DNA of 9,494 nt from Candidatus Hydrogenedentota bacterium (GCA_022706165.1 JAKJDA010000087.1:1-9494), one strand, 5' to 3'; shown: positions 1 through 6,903, numbered from the stretch's first letter. A program made the numbers and translations. Notes: generated by a model from the sequence alone, not told the origin.

Positions 1-221
1 AGTCCCGCCGCGAGATCGTCTTTTGTCGTACAAGGGACGCGGCCAAGGCTGGCAACCGAACGGATGTCCTGCGGCACAAGGCCCGCGTCGCGAAACAAGC
101 GCTGATAGAACGGCGAGTGTGCATGCGCATACAGCACGGCCTGCTCGATCGCGCTATCCACCTCGCGATTCAATGTCCCCGGGTCAGGGGACAGTTCCAA
201 CCTAGCCAGGCGCTCCCACAT
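1..221 (-). CDS. Phenylacetate-CoA ligase-like (PaaK/CapK family) adenylate-forming enzyme, N-terminal part
   Basis: Read from 221 leftwards, the frame is open to the window edge (73 codons seen), so the gene is cut off by the window. The start ATG (221-219) is preceded by a good Shine-Dalgarno AGAGGAG about 5 nt upstream. Residues 25-70 follow the layout of the helical N-terminus of the PaaK family: an acidic helix, then HSPFYQRLFRDAGL (35-48), then DIRSVASLGRVPCTTKDDL (52-70), which matches the family's 'PFYR..L..AG..P.DI.sl.dL..lP.TtK.DL' pattern. Family members activate a carboxylic acid as acyl-AMP and pass it to CoA in the cytoplasm; others are CapK-like proteins of surface polysaccharide loci. 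The AMP-binding and catalytic regions lie outside the window, so the substrate cannot be named. It lies 140 bp downstream of the EF-hand lipoprotein gene on the same strand, with no evident terminator or strong promoter between, so co-transcription is possible. Confidence 0.7.
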   Translation of the reverse strand, partial: MWERLARLELSPDPGTLNREVDSAIEQAVLYAHAHSPFYQRLFRDAGLVPQDIRSVASLGRVPCTTKDDLAAG

Positions 222-361
222 GACATCTCCTCTGACGGCTCGCGTCGACACGGTCCGAACCGCGCGAAAGAGAAGCCGCAGTCCGCATCCCTATCGGACG
301 CCGGACAGACGTCTTGTGCGCCCGGACGCTTCAACCGGCCGATCGAAATAACAACGAACTC

Positions 362-745
362 TCAGTAATCGGCCCGGCTAATAACTTTATCGCCATTTCG
401 ATCCAATTTGAAGAAATTGACCGGCTTTCCCAAGGGAACGGCCTTGCGCCATTCTTCCATCGTCAGTTTGCCGTCGAGGTCCTTATCCCCGGCCATGAGA
501 AGCGCATCGATGCGATTGGCGCGTCTTTGCGCCGCTTTGACAGAAGGTTTTGAGCGGGACGATTTTTTCTTTTCTGACGCCACAGGCTCTTTTGCCGGCG
601 CGTCCGATTCTGAATCGGATACGGCGCTTTTCTGAGCGGTCGCGGATTTTTCGCCCGTCGCCGAGGTCTTGTCCGTTGCACAACCAGCCAACGCCCACAC
701 AAACATCGCCGCCATACAGCACGCCCACACGCTCCACGCTTTCAT
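362..745 (-). CDS. Small EF-hand lipoprotein
   Basis: A 127-residue exported protein. The start at 745 is chosen because AAAGGAGG lies 9 nt upstream and the protein then begins with a proper signal peptide; the frame stays open further upstream to 922, but that extension lacks a comparable site. Residues 1-22 form a lipoprotein signal with lipobox L19-A-G-C22, so it is probably anchored to a membrane by its lipid. Residues 24-75 are a low-complexity linker rich in Lys, Ser, Ala and Glu. Residues 87-98 form an excellent calcium-binding EF-hand loop (D87-x-D89-x-D91-G92, ending in E98). A second loop spans 115-126 (D115, N117, D119, D126), and the protein ends one residue later, so the second exit helix is missing. 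Probably a calcium-binding envelope protein; the partner is unknown. The gene is divergent from the DUF4838 operon. Confidence 0.8.
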   Translation of the reverse strand: MKAWSVWACCMAAMFVWALAGCATDKTSATGEKSATAQKSAVSDSESDAPAKEPVASEKKKSSRSKPSVKAAQRRANRIDALLMAGDKDLDGKLTMEEWRKAVPLGKPVNFFKLDRNGDKVISRADY

Positions 746-910
746 ACCTGACCGCCTCCTTTTGTAGATGTCCCCGATCGTTATGCAGCACACGCGCACA
801 AAAAACCAGAATCTGCCCTGCCCGGTTCCGAACCAAAATCCGTTCAGTCCCCAAGCCATCGTCGCATTCCCCAGGAAAACGAACTCCACGCGGTTCCGTC
901 TTCGCTGCCT

Positions 911-919
911 ATCATAGCA
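911..919 (-). promoter_or_regulatory. Candidate extended -10 promoter for the EF-hand lipoprotein gene
   Basis: Read on the minus strand the bases are TGCTATGAT, a good match to the extended -10 element TGnTATAAT. No clear -35 box lies 16-18 nt upstream, as expected for extended -10 promoters. Transcription would start near 904, leaving a leader of about 160 nt before the ATG at 745. Confidence 0.4.
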
Positions 920-1127
920 CAAGGCGCGTTATTATTTTCCATGCTATGTCCTTGGAAAAGCAGGTCTGTCGCATCGAAACGACACGCAATGGATCGCATG
1001 CGAATAGGCGGCGAGGGCGTCCTTGCGGGCTTGTGCCGTGTGTCTATGGACAGTGATGCCTGGAGGTCGGATCTATCGGCAAATGCCCGAGGATGTGCCG
1101 GATAACCTGGAGTATCCGAGGCGATCA

Positions 1128-1136
1128 TGGTATGCT
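1128..1136 (+). promoter_or_regulatory. Candidate extended -10 promoter for the DUF4838 operon
   Basis: TGGTATGCT matches the extended -10 form and resembles two other elements in this window (at 919-911 on the minus strand and at 6895-6903). No convincing -35 box is present. Transcription would start near 1143, about 170 nt before the chosen start codon at 1313; this would also rule out translation from the upstream in-frame ATG at 1127. Confidence 0.35.
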
Positions 1137-1297
1137 GCCCTGGATACTTCACAGAGGTTTGTCCCGTGTTCAAAGCGTTTTCGGGCAAGGCATATCCAGC
1201 GGGAAGAGGTCTCCTCGCACACAGCGTTTTGAGGAATGTGGGCGAACCAGGCGAGGGAGTTTCCCGGCGTGTTTCGCAGGGGCGAAGGGTCCAGAAA

Positions 1298-1327
1298 ATG
1301 GAGAGGAAACCAATGGAGAGGAAACCA
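1298..1327 (+). repeat. Two perfect tandem copies of a 15-bp unit carrying a start codon and Shine-Dalgarno site
   Basis: The unit ATGGAGAGGAAACCA occurs at 1298-1312 and again at 1313-1327, directly followed by AGC and a further in-frame ATG at 1331. Each copy carries an ATG and, within it, a GGAGAGG that can serve the next ATG downstream: 6 nt before 1313 and 9 nt before 1331. The length is a multiple of three, so the copies are in frame and encode MERKP twice. This leaves three candidate starts for the DUF4838 gene. Confidence 0.85.
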
Positions 1328-3880
1328 AGCATGACAGCAGTTATAGCATTGACGTTGGGCGTCGTGGCTGCCGCAAGCACGGATGCGCCTGCGACTTGGA
1401 TTGCAGCGAACGAATACTCTCGAGTTGTTCTGCGTTCTCCGGAGGGCGGCGCGGAGATGCAGGCCGCCGTGGAAGACTTCGCCCTGTATTGGCAAAAAAC
1501 GACAGGGCATGACGCGCGGCCTTCCGCAGGCGATACGCATGCGAGCGGCCGTGAAATTGCCGTCTACATTGGACGCGCGAATGTTCCCGGAGCGCTGGCG
1601 CACGCAATGAACCTCGACGGACTGAGCGAAGACGAGTACTGTATCAAGACCGTGACGACGGCGGAAGGAAAGGCTCTTGTCATCGCGGGGGGGAGCGATC
1701 GCGGAACGTCGTACGGCGTATTCGATTTCCTTGAACGCTGTCTGGGGATCCGGTGGCTGACGCCCGACTATACCTACATTCCCGCCGCGCCGGCGTCGAT
1801 TCCCGATACGGCGGTGCGGTACAAGCCGATCTTCGAATACCGGGACACGACCTATTTGACCGCGGCGAACCTCAAGGGCATTGACGCTTTTCGCCGCTTC
1901 CACCGGATTTATCCGGGACCGGGTTTTAGTTGCCATACCTCCTACGCGCTCGTGCCCCCCGATGAGCATTTTCAGACGCATCCGGAGTATTACTCGTTGC
2001 GAGGCGGAAAGCGAGTGGCGCCTGTCGGAGTGAATATGCATTCTCTCGTGGAGCAGGCCAAACATCCCGACAAGCTGGGGCAGCTCTGCTACAGCAATCC
2101 GGCAGTGGCGGAGACTGTCTTCGAGCAGTTCAAGAGGCAGATAGACCGCAACCCTGCCGAGAAGACGCTTCATCTCTCGCAGCAAGATTGGATCAACAAT
2201 TGCGAATGCGGCGCCTGTCAGGCGATCGATGAACGCGAGGGCACGCCCATGGGATCGGTGCTTACGTGCATCAATCGCATCGCGGACATGTTGCAGGCGC
2301 AACGCCCAGGGTACAGCGTGGAGACGCTTGCGTACTGGTATACGCGCAAGCCGCCCAAGAAGATGGTTCCGCGCGATAACGTCGTCATCAAGTTGTGCAG
2401 CATCGAGTGCGACTTCTTCCGTCCGTTGGACGATCCGGATGCGGAACTGAACCGGGACTTCGTAAGCGACATCATGAAATGGTCGGCGATCGCCAAACGC
2501 CTTCATATCTGGGATTACACCCCCAACTACGCCCATTTCAGCATGCCGCACCCCAATTTCCATGTGCTGTTTCCCAATGCGCGTTTTTTTGCCGAACACA
2601 AGGTCAAGGGATTGTTCGAACAAGGAGCCGAAATTTACGGCGGCGAGTTCTGCTATTTGCGCACCTATATGGTCATGAAATGCATGTGGAATCCGTATCT
2701 CGATGGAGACGCGGTGCGCGATGAGTTCATCGACTTGTATTACGGCAAGGCCGCGCCCTACATCAAGGAGTACATCGAACTGGCGGCCTCGACCGTGCGC
2801 GATTCCGGCCTGCCAATGACCTGCTTCGACGATGGCAGATGGCTGACCCTTCCGTTTATCGAGGCGGCCGAAGGCCTGTTCCAGAAGGCGCTGGCGGCGG
2901 CGGAATCCGACGATATCCGCAAACGCGTCGAACTCGAGCACGTGCATCTGAAGTTTGCCGCGATCGTCTGCGCCCCGTCTGTGACGATCACCGATGGCAT
3001 GCTCACATCCATTCCCGCCACAACCGCCAGCATCGACGATTATCTCGCTGCGGGCGCGGAGGCGGGCATTCACCCCACGCCTCCCTACGGCACGTTGAAA
3101 GAGGCCCTGCCCCCGCGTCTCGTTAGCATGCCTCCCGACAAAACGCTCCAAACGCCGGTTGTCGCGTTGGAAAACAGCCGATACCGCGTATGGGTGGCTC
3201 CCGGTTTTCAGGGGACCGTGCTGCGATGGACGGACAAGAAGCATAAGGTCGAGCTGTTGCGCGCCTACAAGACGTTGGGGCGCGATCCCGGATCGTGGCA
3301 GGACTGGATGAACGCCGCGGGCGTTCCGGAAGGCCCGGTGGCCGCTGCGTACGACGTGGTGCGCCAGGCCAAGGACAGTCTCACGATCAAGGCTACGTTG
3401 CGAAACGGCCTTGTGCTCGAACGGACGATGACGTTATTGCCGGACTCGGACACGCTCGACGTATCCTTGAGCGTGCATAACCCGACGGCCGAGCCGATCG
3501 CGCCCATCGTGAAAACGCATCCGGAATTCTTCACCCAGGGATCGAAGATGCCTGAAATATGGGCGTTCGATGGGGCGGAATGGACGCAGTTGAACACATC
3601 GCCGGTGGCGCAGCAAAAGGCGTTTGGGGCGCGCCTTGAGCCGGGCTCCTATACGCGTTTGGCGGCCTATCTGCCCAATGCGCGCGTGAGCGTCCTTGCG
3701 CGATTCGTTCCTGCCCAACTTGGCGAACTGTTGTATTTCTACAACCTCGCTCCCAATGCGCAGCATGTAAACTTGGAATTGATCATGGCGCCGACGCCGT
3801 TGTCCCCGAATGAAACGCGGACCGTCGAGGCGGCCTATTCCGTGGTCAAGGGAAAACCGGCGAGACGGATCGTGAAATGA
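1313..3880 (+). CDS. Exported DUF4838-domain protein (glycoside-hydrolase-like)
   Basis: An 855-residue protein from the chosen start. ATG 1313 has GGAGAGG 6 nt upstream and gives a Sec signal with a positively charged n-region (ERKP) and hydrophobic core TAVIALTLGVVAAA; 1298 and 1331 are alternatives, while the far-upstream ATG at 1127 is unlikely. Residues about 25-165 resemble the N-terminal domain found before alpha-glucuronidase-like catalytic domains. Residues about 190-540 are the DUF4838 region: a Cys cluster C297-x-C299-x-x-C302 followed by QAIDEREGTPMGS, then YWYTRKPPK, SIECDFFRPL, IWDYTPNYAHF (399-409), LFEQGAEIYGGEF (434-446) and YYGKAAPYIKEY. Residues about 609-855 are an extra beta-rich C-terminal part that could be a mutarotase-like sandwich (weak call). 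The family is tied to glycan breakdown, but its reaction is not settled. It is the first gene of an apparent operon; the DUF1080 gene follows after 63 bp. Confidence 0.85.
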   Translation: MERKPSMTAVIALTLGVVAAASTDAPATWIAANEYSRVVLRSPEGGAEMQAAVEDFALYWQKTTGHDARPSAGDTHASGREIAVYIGRANVPGALAHAMNLDGLSEDEYCIKTVTTAEGKALVIAGGSDRGTSYGVFDFLERCLGIRWLTPDYTYIPAAPASIPDTAVRYKPIFEYRDTTYLTAANLKGIDAFRRFHRIYPGPGFSCHTSYALVPPDEHFQTHPEYYSLRGGKRVAPVGVNMHSLVEQAKHPDKLGQLCYSNPAVAETVFEQFKRQIDRNPAEKTLHLSQQDWINNCECGACQAIDEREGTPMGSVLTCINRIADMLQAQRPGYSVETLAYWYTRKPPKKMVPRDNVVIKLCSIECDFFRPLDDPDAELNRDFVSDIMKWSAIAKRLHIWDYTPNYAHFSMPHPNFHVLFPNARFFAEHKVKGLFEQGAEIYGGEFCYLRTYMVMKCMWNPYLDGDAVRDEFIDLYYGKAAPYIKEYIELAASTVRDSGLPMTCFDDGRWLTLPFIEAAEGLFQKALAAAESDDIRKRVELEHVHLKFAAIVCAPSVTITDGMLTSIPATTASIDDYLAAGAEAGIHPTPPYGTLKEALPPRLVSMPPDKTLQTPVVALENSRYRVWVAPGFQGTVLRWTDKKHKVELLRAYKTLGRDPGSWQDWMNAAGVPEGPVAAAYDVVRQAKDSLTIKATLRNGLVLERTMTLLPDSDTLDVSLSVHNPTAEPIAPIVKTHPEFFTQGSKMPEIWAFDGAEWTQLNTSPVAQQKAFGARLEPGSYTRLAAYLPNARVSVLARFVPAQLGELLYFYNLAPNAQHVNLELIMAPTPLSPNETRTVEAAYSVVKGKPARRIVK

Positions 3881-3943
3881 TCGCGCTACGCCGGTGATGA
3901 AGATGCGGGAGATTGCGCAAGGAAATTGACGAGGAGATTTGCG

Positions 3944-4690
3944 ATGAAACAGGTGGCGCACGCGTTTCTTGGGCCTGTTTTGGCGTCATATTTCGTTATC
4001 TCCGGGATGTCGGCCTTGGGACAGGAGAAGGCGGACGCTCTTTTGGATCCTCGTGAAGCGGAAGAGGGATTTTTCTCGCTGTTTAACGGAAAAAACTTGG
4101 ACGGCTGGCGTGTGCGCGGTGCGAACAAGGATGCTTTCCGCGTCGAGAATGGCGTGCTGATTGTCACCGGCGCTCCGGACGGCGATTGGCTGTTCACCAC
4201 CGAAGAGTACGATGACTTCGTATTGCGCCTCGAATTCCGATTGGTGGAGAACAAACCCGGAGCGGAATGCAACTCCGGCGTCGCGATACGCGCTCCCCAA
4301 GAAGGCGATCCCGCATACGCAGGGATGGAAATCCAGGTCCTTCGTCCGGACTGGGAAACGCCGTGGCAACGCGCGGGTGCGATCTATCACGTCGTGCCGC
4401 CCAAGGTGCAAGCGCAAAAAAAGATCGGCGAATGGAACTCCATGGAAATACGCTGCGAGGGCGTGCGCATCCGGACAATGCTCAACGGCCAGGAGTTGTA
4501 CGATATCCGGACAACGGACTACGCCGTCAAGGAGGACTGGCGCTTGCCGCTGACGGATCGTCCCCTAAAAGGGCATATCGGCATCCAGGACCATCTCGAT
4601 CGAGTTGAATTCCGGAACATCCGCATCAAGCCGTTGCCGGCGCCTGTTGAACCTGCGCAGAATGGAGAACCGCAAAGGGGAGATCCATGA
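3944..4690 (+). CDS. Exported DUF1080 / 3-keto-disaccharide hydrolase family protein
   Basis: A 248-residue protein. ATG 3944 is chosen because GAGGAG lies 7 nt upstream and the protein then starts with a Sec signal (MKQVAHAFLGPVLASYFVIS), probably cut after A24-L-G26; a TTG at 3926 is in frame but poor. Residues 43-230 show the DUF1080 concanavalin-like sandwich with its usual landmarks: F43-SLFNGKNLDGW (44-55), the VENGVLIVTG strand, EEYDDFVLRLEFR (87-99), CNSGVAIR (109-116), GMEIQVL (127-133), GAIYHV (145-150), GEWNSMEI (162-169), LNGQEL, GHIGIQDH (210-217) and VEFRNIRIKPL. Characterised members cleave 3-keto-glycosides made by sugar-3-oxidoreductases, so the likely role is glycosidic bond cleavage outside the cytoplasm. 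It follows the DUF4838 gene by 63 bp, and its stop overlaps the next start as ATGA, indicating translational coupling. The exact substrate is unknown. Confidence 0.9.
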   Translation: MKQVAHAFLGPVLASYFVISGMSALGQEKADALLDPREAEEGFFSLFNGKNLDGWRVRGANKDAFRVENGVLIVTGAPDGDWLFTTEEYDDFVLRLEFRLVENKPGAECNSGVAIRAPQEGDPAYAGMEIQVLRPDWETPWQRAGAIYHVVPPKVQAQKKIGEWNSMEIRCEGVRIRTMLNGQELYDIRTTDYAVKEDWRLPLTDRPLKGHIGIQDHLDRVEFRNIRIKPLPAPVEPAQNGEPQRGDP

Positions 4691-5286
4691 ATCTTTCCCG
4701 TCGTTCTTTCCTTGCCATGAACGCCCTCATGGTTGCTGCGCCGTGGACATCCGGTCGAACGGAAGCGTTTGAAGGCCTCGAGTCGTTGCGGGAACGCCTG
4801 GCGCGATTGGGGCCATTGAGACGCATCTACTGGGATTGCGCGGGCGTTGCGCAGGAAGTCTTATTGCGGGACCGGTTCCGTTTCTTGGGCGCTTTGGTCG
4901 ATTTGGGGGTGCCACGTCGCGTTTCCGTCCTCAGTGGCGGAAATGCGGAAGATGGGGGAAATGCCGTTGCGGGATTTACGGCGTCGCTGGACTACGAAGG
5001 CGGGGTGGCGCTTGTGCTGACAGTTTTCCCGGGCCGTTCATGCGAGCGAATGACCTTGCGCGGCGAATGCGGCAGCATGCGCCTGGATAACGACGAAATC
5101 CCTTTCCGAAGTCTGGGCGGCAGGACGCACGATCGTCTCGCGTCTTGGCTGGCATCGCGCTTTGCCGCGGAATCGTCGAGCGCCTCAGCCGCAACCGCCA
5201 TGCTGATGGAGGCGTTGCGCCGGAATGGCGACGTTCGCTTTTGCTGCCCGATCCAGCCCGTTTTTTCCACAGACGCTTTGTATTGA
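4687..5286 (+). CDS. Tat-exported small protein resembling only the C-terminal domain of Gfo/Idh/MocA oxidoreductases
   Basis: A 199-residue protein starting in the ATGA overlap with the DUF1080 gene, with AAGGGGAG a few nt upstream. Residues 4-9 are SRRSFL, a twin-arginine signal, followed by a hydrophobic stretch (AMNALMVAAPW). The rest follows the C-terminal half of Gfo/Idh/MocA proteins: a helix ending in LGPLRRIYWD (like 'G.iG.i'), LLRDRFRFLGALVDLGVPRRVSVLSGG, a strand pair around FTASLDYEGGVALVLTVFPG, ERMTLRGECGSMRLD (like 'ERleiyGteGslrld'), and a final helical part (HDRLASWLASRF through ALRRNGDV). The Rossmann NAD-binding half with its GxGxxG and EKP motifs is absent, although the reading frame, signal and start are intact. 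It may be a partner or chaperone of a full oxidoreductase, or a decayed enzyme. The family link rests on pattern reading only. Confidence 0.6.
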   Translation: MNLSRRSFLAMNALMVAAPWTSGRTEAFEGLESLRERLARLGPLRRIYWDCAGVAQEVLLRDRFRFLGALVDLGVPRRVSVLSGGNAEDGGNAVAGFTASLDYEGGVALVLTVFPGRSCERMTLRGECGSMRLDNDEIPFRSLGGRTHDRLASWLASRFAAESSSASAATAMLMEALRRNGDVRFCCPIQPVFSTDALY

Positions 5287-5304
5287 GGCGACAACTCCTT
5301 TGCG

Positions 5305-5333
5305 TTGAACGTTTCACAGTCTTCGGCTACAAT
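5305..5333 (+). promoter_or_regulatory. Sigma70-like promoter of hldE
   Basis: TTGAAC (5305-5310), then exactly 17 nt, then TACAAT (5328-5333): 4 of 6 and 5 of 6 matches to the consensus boxes. Transcription would start near 5340, which places the weak GAGG at 5339-5342 at the RNA 5' end and leaves the ATG at 5373, with GGAG 6 nt upstream, as the better start. It separates hldE from the upstream operon. Confidence 0.65.
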
Positions 5334-5372
5334 CCGCCGAGGTCTCAAACCATGATAGTTACGGAGTTCCGC

Positions 5373-6848
5373 ATGTGCATCGATCGAGAACGCGTTTTCG
5401 AATTGCTTGCCCGTTTCGACCGCGCCCGCGTGTTGGTGGTGGGCGACATTTATCTGGATGAGAACGTCTTCGGGACCGTAACGGGCGTGAGCCTCGAGGC
5501 CCCGGTCCCCATCTACGAAGTCCAGGAACGCCGCTACAATCCCGGCGCGGCGGGCAATGCCGCCTGCAACGTTGCTGCCTTGGGCGCGAAGACTTACATG
5601 GTCGGCTATGTTGGCCATGACGCCAACGCGGACATCGTCCGGCGCGAGTTCGAAGCCCGCAGCGTGGATACATCCGGCCTTGTCGTCCACCCCACGCGCC
5701 CGACCAACACCTACGGCAAACTGCGCGCTGGCGCCTTCAACGCGCCTTCACAGGAAATCCTGCGCACCGACACCCCATCGCCCGTCTTTATAGATGGGGA
5801 AACCGAAGAGACCGTCATGGCGCATATCCGGCGTCTTGCGCCGCAGGTGGACGCCATCGTCGTCGTGGACCAGGTCGCGTCTGTCGCGACGGAACGCGTG
5901 TTGGCCGAAGTTGTGGCCCAGGCGAAAGCGCACAAACTCATCACGGTGGGCGACTCGCGCGGTCGCGCCGGTTCATTTTCCGGTTTTGACGTTGTCGTGC
6001 CGAATGATCGCGAGGCGGGCATCGGCGCGGGGATCGACGTCGACAACGAGACCTCGCTGCATGCGGCAGGGAGGGCCCTGTTGAAGGTCTGCTCGAACGC
6101 GCTTATCACGCGCGGCCCCAAGGGCATCACGGTCTTTTCAGCCGATGGCGCGATCGCCGACGTTCCCATCGTTCCCTGCTCGGTCGTGGACGTGACCGGC
6201 GCCGGCGACACCGTCACGGCGGCCGTCGCGGTTTCCCTGGTTGCGGGGGGAACGCTACAGGAAGCGGCCGTCATTGGCAACGCCGCGGCCGGGATCGTCG
6301 TAGGGAAGCCGGGAGTCGTCACGGCGCCCCTTTCCGAACTCAGGCAGGCCTTTACGCAGCAAGGAGGCCCCGCCAAGCTCCGGACGCTCGACGAACTCGA
6401 AGGGCTGGTTCGGCAACTCAAGGAATCGGGCAAGCGCGTGGTGTGGACGAACGGCTGTTTCGACCTCATTCATGTCGGGCACATCACCTATCTCATGCGC
6501 GCCGCGCGCCTGGGCGATGCGCTCGTGGTCGGCCTCAACAGCGACGCGTCTGTGCGCGAGGTGAAGGGGCCAACCCGCCCCATCATCAACGAAAACGATC
6601 GCGCCTTGGTTTTGTCCGCGCTGGAATGTGTCGCCTATGTGACCATTTTCTCCGACCCGACCACCGTGGAAGTCCTCAAGCGCCTTCGTCCCGACGTCTA
6701 TGCGAAGGGCGGCGACTACACGCTCGACACGATTGTCCAGGAAGAACGGCGGGTGGTGGAAGGTTACGGAGGCGAGATCGCGTTGATCCCCGGCGTCGAA
6801 GGGAGATCGACCACGTCCATCATCAAGACCATCACCGGCGGCGCCTGA
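5373..6848 (+). CDS. hldE: Bifunctional heptose-7-phosphate kinase / heptose-1-phosphate adenylyltransferase
   Basis: A 491-residue cytoplasmic enzyme of normal HldE length and domain order. It phosphorylates D-glycero-D-manno-heptose 7-phosphate at C1 and, with a separate phosphatase acting between the two steps, joins the heptose 1-phosphate to ADP, feeding LPS inner-core synthesis. Residues about 1-325 are a PfkB/ribokinase-type kinase: VLVVGDIYLDENVFG near the start, the substrate loop YNPGAAGNAACNVAALGA, and the catalytic anion hole and base D273-V-T-G-A-G-D279. Residues about 345-491 are a nucleotidyltransferase: TNGCFDLIHVGH with H367-x-G-H370, GLNSDASV, KGPTRPI and KGGDYT. ATG 5373 is preferred over 5352 because of its GGAG spacing and the promoter position; the seven extra residues would not change function. 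The gene has its own promoter and implies a Gram-negative envelope. Confidence 0.95.
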   Translation: MCIDRERVFELLARFDRARVLVVGDIYLDENVFGTVTGVSLEAPVPIYEVQERRYNPGAAGNAACNVAALGAKTYMVGYVGHDANADIVRREFEARSVDTSGLVVHPTRPTNTYGKLRAGAFNAPSQEILRTDTPSPVFIDGETEETVMAHIRRLAPQVDAIVVVDQVASVATERVLAEVVAQAKAHKLITVGDSRGRAGSFSGFDVVVPNDREAGIGAGIDVDNETSLHAAGRALLKVCSNALITRGPKGITVFSADGAIADVPIVPCSVVDVTGAGDTVTAAVAVSLVAGGTLQEAAVIGNAAAGIVVGKPGVVTAPLSELRQAFTQQGGPAKLRTLDELEGLVRQLKESGKRVVWTNGCFDLIHVGHITYLMRAARLGDALVVGLNSDASVREVKGPTRPIINENDRALVLSALECVAYVTIFSDPTTVEVLKRLRPDVYAKGGDYTLDTIVQEERRVVEGYGGEIALIPGVEGRSTTSIIKTITGGA

Positions 6849-6856
6849 GCGCGGGA

Positions 6857-6873
6857 AGGCCTGCGGCAGGCCT
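6857..6873 (+). terminator. Perfect hairpin just after hldE, possible terminator
   Basis: AGGCCTGC and GCAGGCCT face each other around a single G, folding into a seven-pair GC-rich stem with a CGG loop. It begins 9 bp after the hldE stop, where a terminator is expected. No T-tract follows (the next bases are ATGCCAAAAC), so it is not a canonical intrinsic terminator; it could instead stabilise the mRNA 3' end or be a protein-binding palindrome. Confidence 0.4.
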
Positions 6874-6903
6874 ATGCCAAAACGCCTTGAAGTATGTTAT
6901 GAT
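6874..6903 (+). promoter_or_regulatory. Candidate promoter of the 6966 lipoprotein gene
   Basis: TGTTATGAT at 6895-6903 is an extended -10 element. ATGCCA at 6874-6879, 18 nt before the TATGAT hexamer, is a 4 of 6 match to the -35 consensus. Transcription would start near 6910, giving a leader of about 55 nt with AGAGG (6956-6960) 5 nt before the ATG at 6966. It abuts the hairpin after hldE. Confidence 0.5.

Larger units (their letters stand above)
746..1312. other. Divergent intergenic region without a convincing gene
   Basis: These 567 bp separate the EF-hand lipoprotein gene (leftward) from the DUF4838 gene (rightward). Open frames exist on both strands, but none has a ribosome-binding site with a plausible protein, and I recognise no RNA gene. 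Two candidate extended -10 promoters lie in it: one at 911-919 facing left, one at 1128-1136 facing right. If used, they give long untranslated leaders of roughly 160-170 nt to the respective genes. Only short inverted repeats are visible in the rightward leader (for example GGGA-GTT-TCCC near 1255), none strong enough to call a riboswitch or attenuator. Confidence 0.6.

Noticed and set aside
281..299. Short inverted repeat GTCCG...CGGAC between the EF-hand and PaaK-like genes.
   Set aside because: Only a 5-bp stem with a 9-nt loop and no T-tract; expected by chance in this composition.
746..922. Extension of the EF-hand lipoprotein upstream to 922.
   Set aside because: The extension removes the N-terminal position of the signal peptide and lipobox; AAAGGAGG directly before 745 marks the start.
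1127..1312. N-terminal extension of the DUF4838 protein from ATG 1127.
   Set aside because: It would bury the signal peptide more than 60 residues in, has no good Shine-Dalgarno and overlaps a candidate -10 element.
1073..3244. A very long open frame on the minus strand opposite the DUF4838 gene.
   Set aside because: Its translation is rich in Arg and His with no recognisable domain, no ribosome-binding site and full overlap with a well-supported gene; long antisense frames are common in GC-rich DNA.
5145..5372. HldE starting far upstream at 5145, overlapping the previous gene.
   Set aside because: The added residues are unlike HldE and a good promoter (5305-5333) lies inside the extension.
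5711..6469. Minus-strand open frame opposite hldE.
   Set aside because: The product is a Thr/Ser/Pro/Ala-rich translation without motifs, mirroring the codon bias of hldE.
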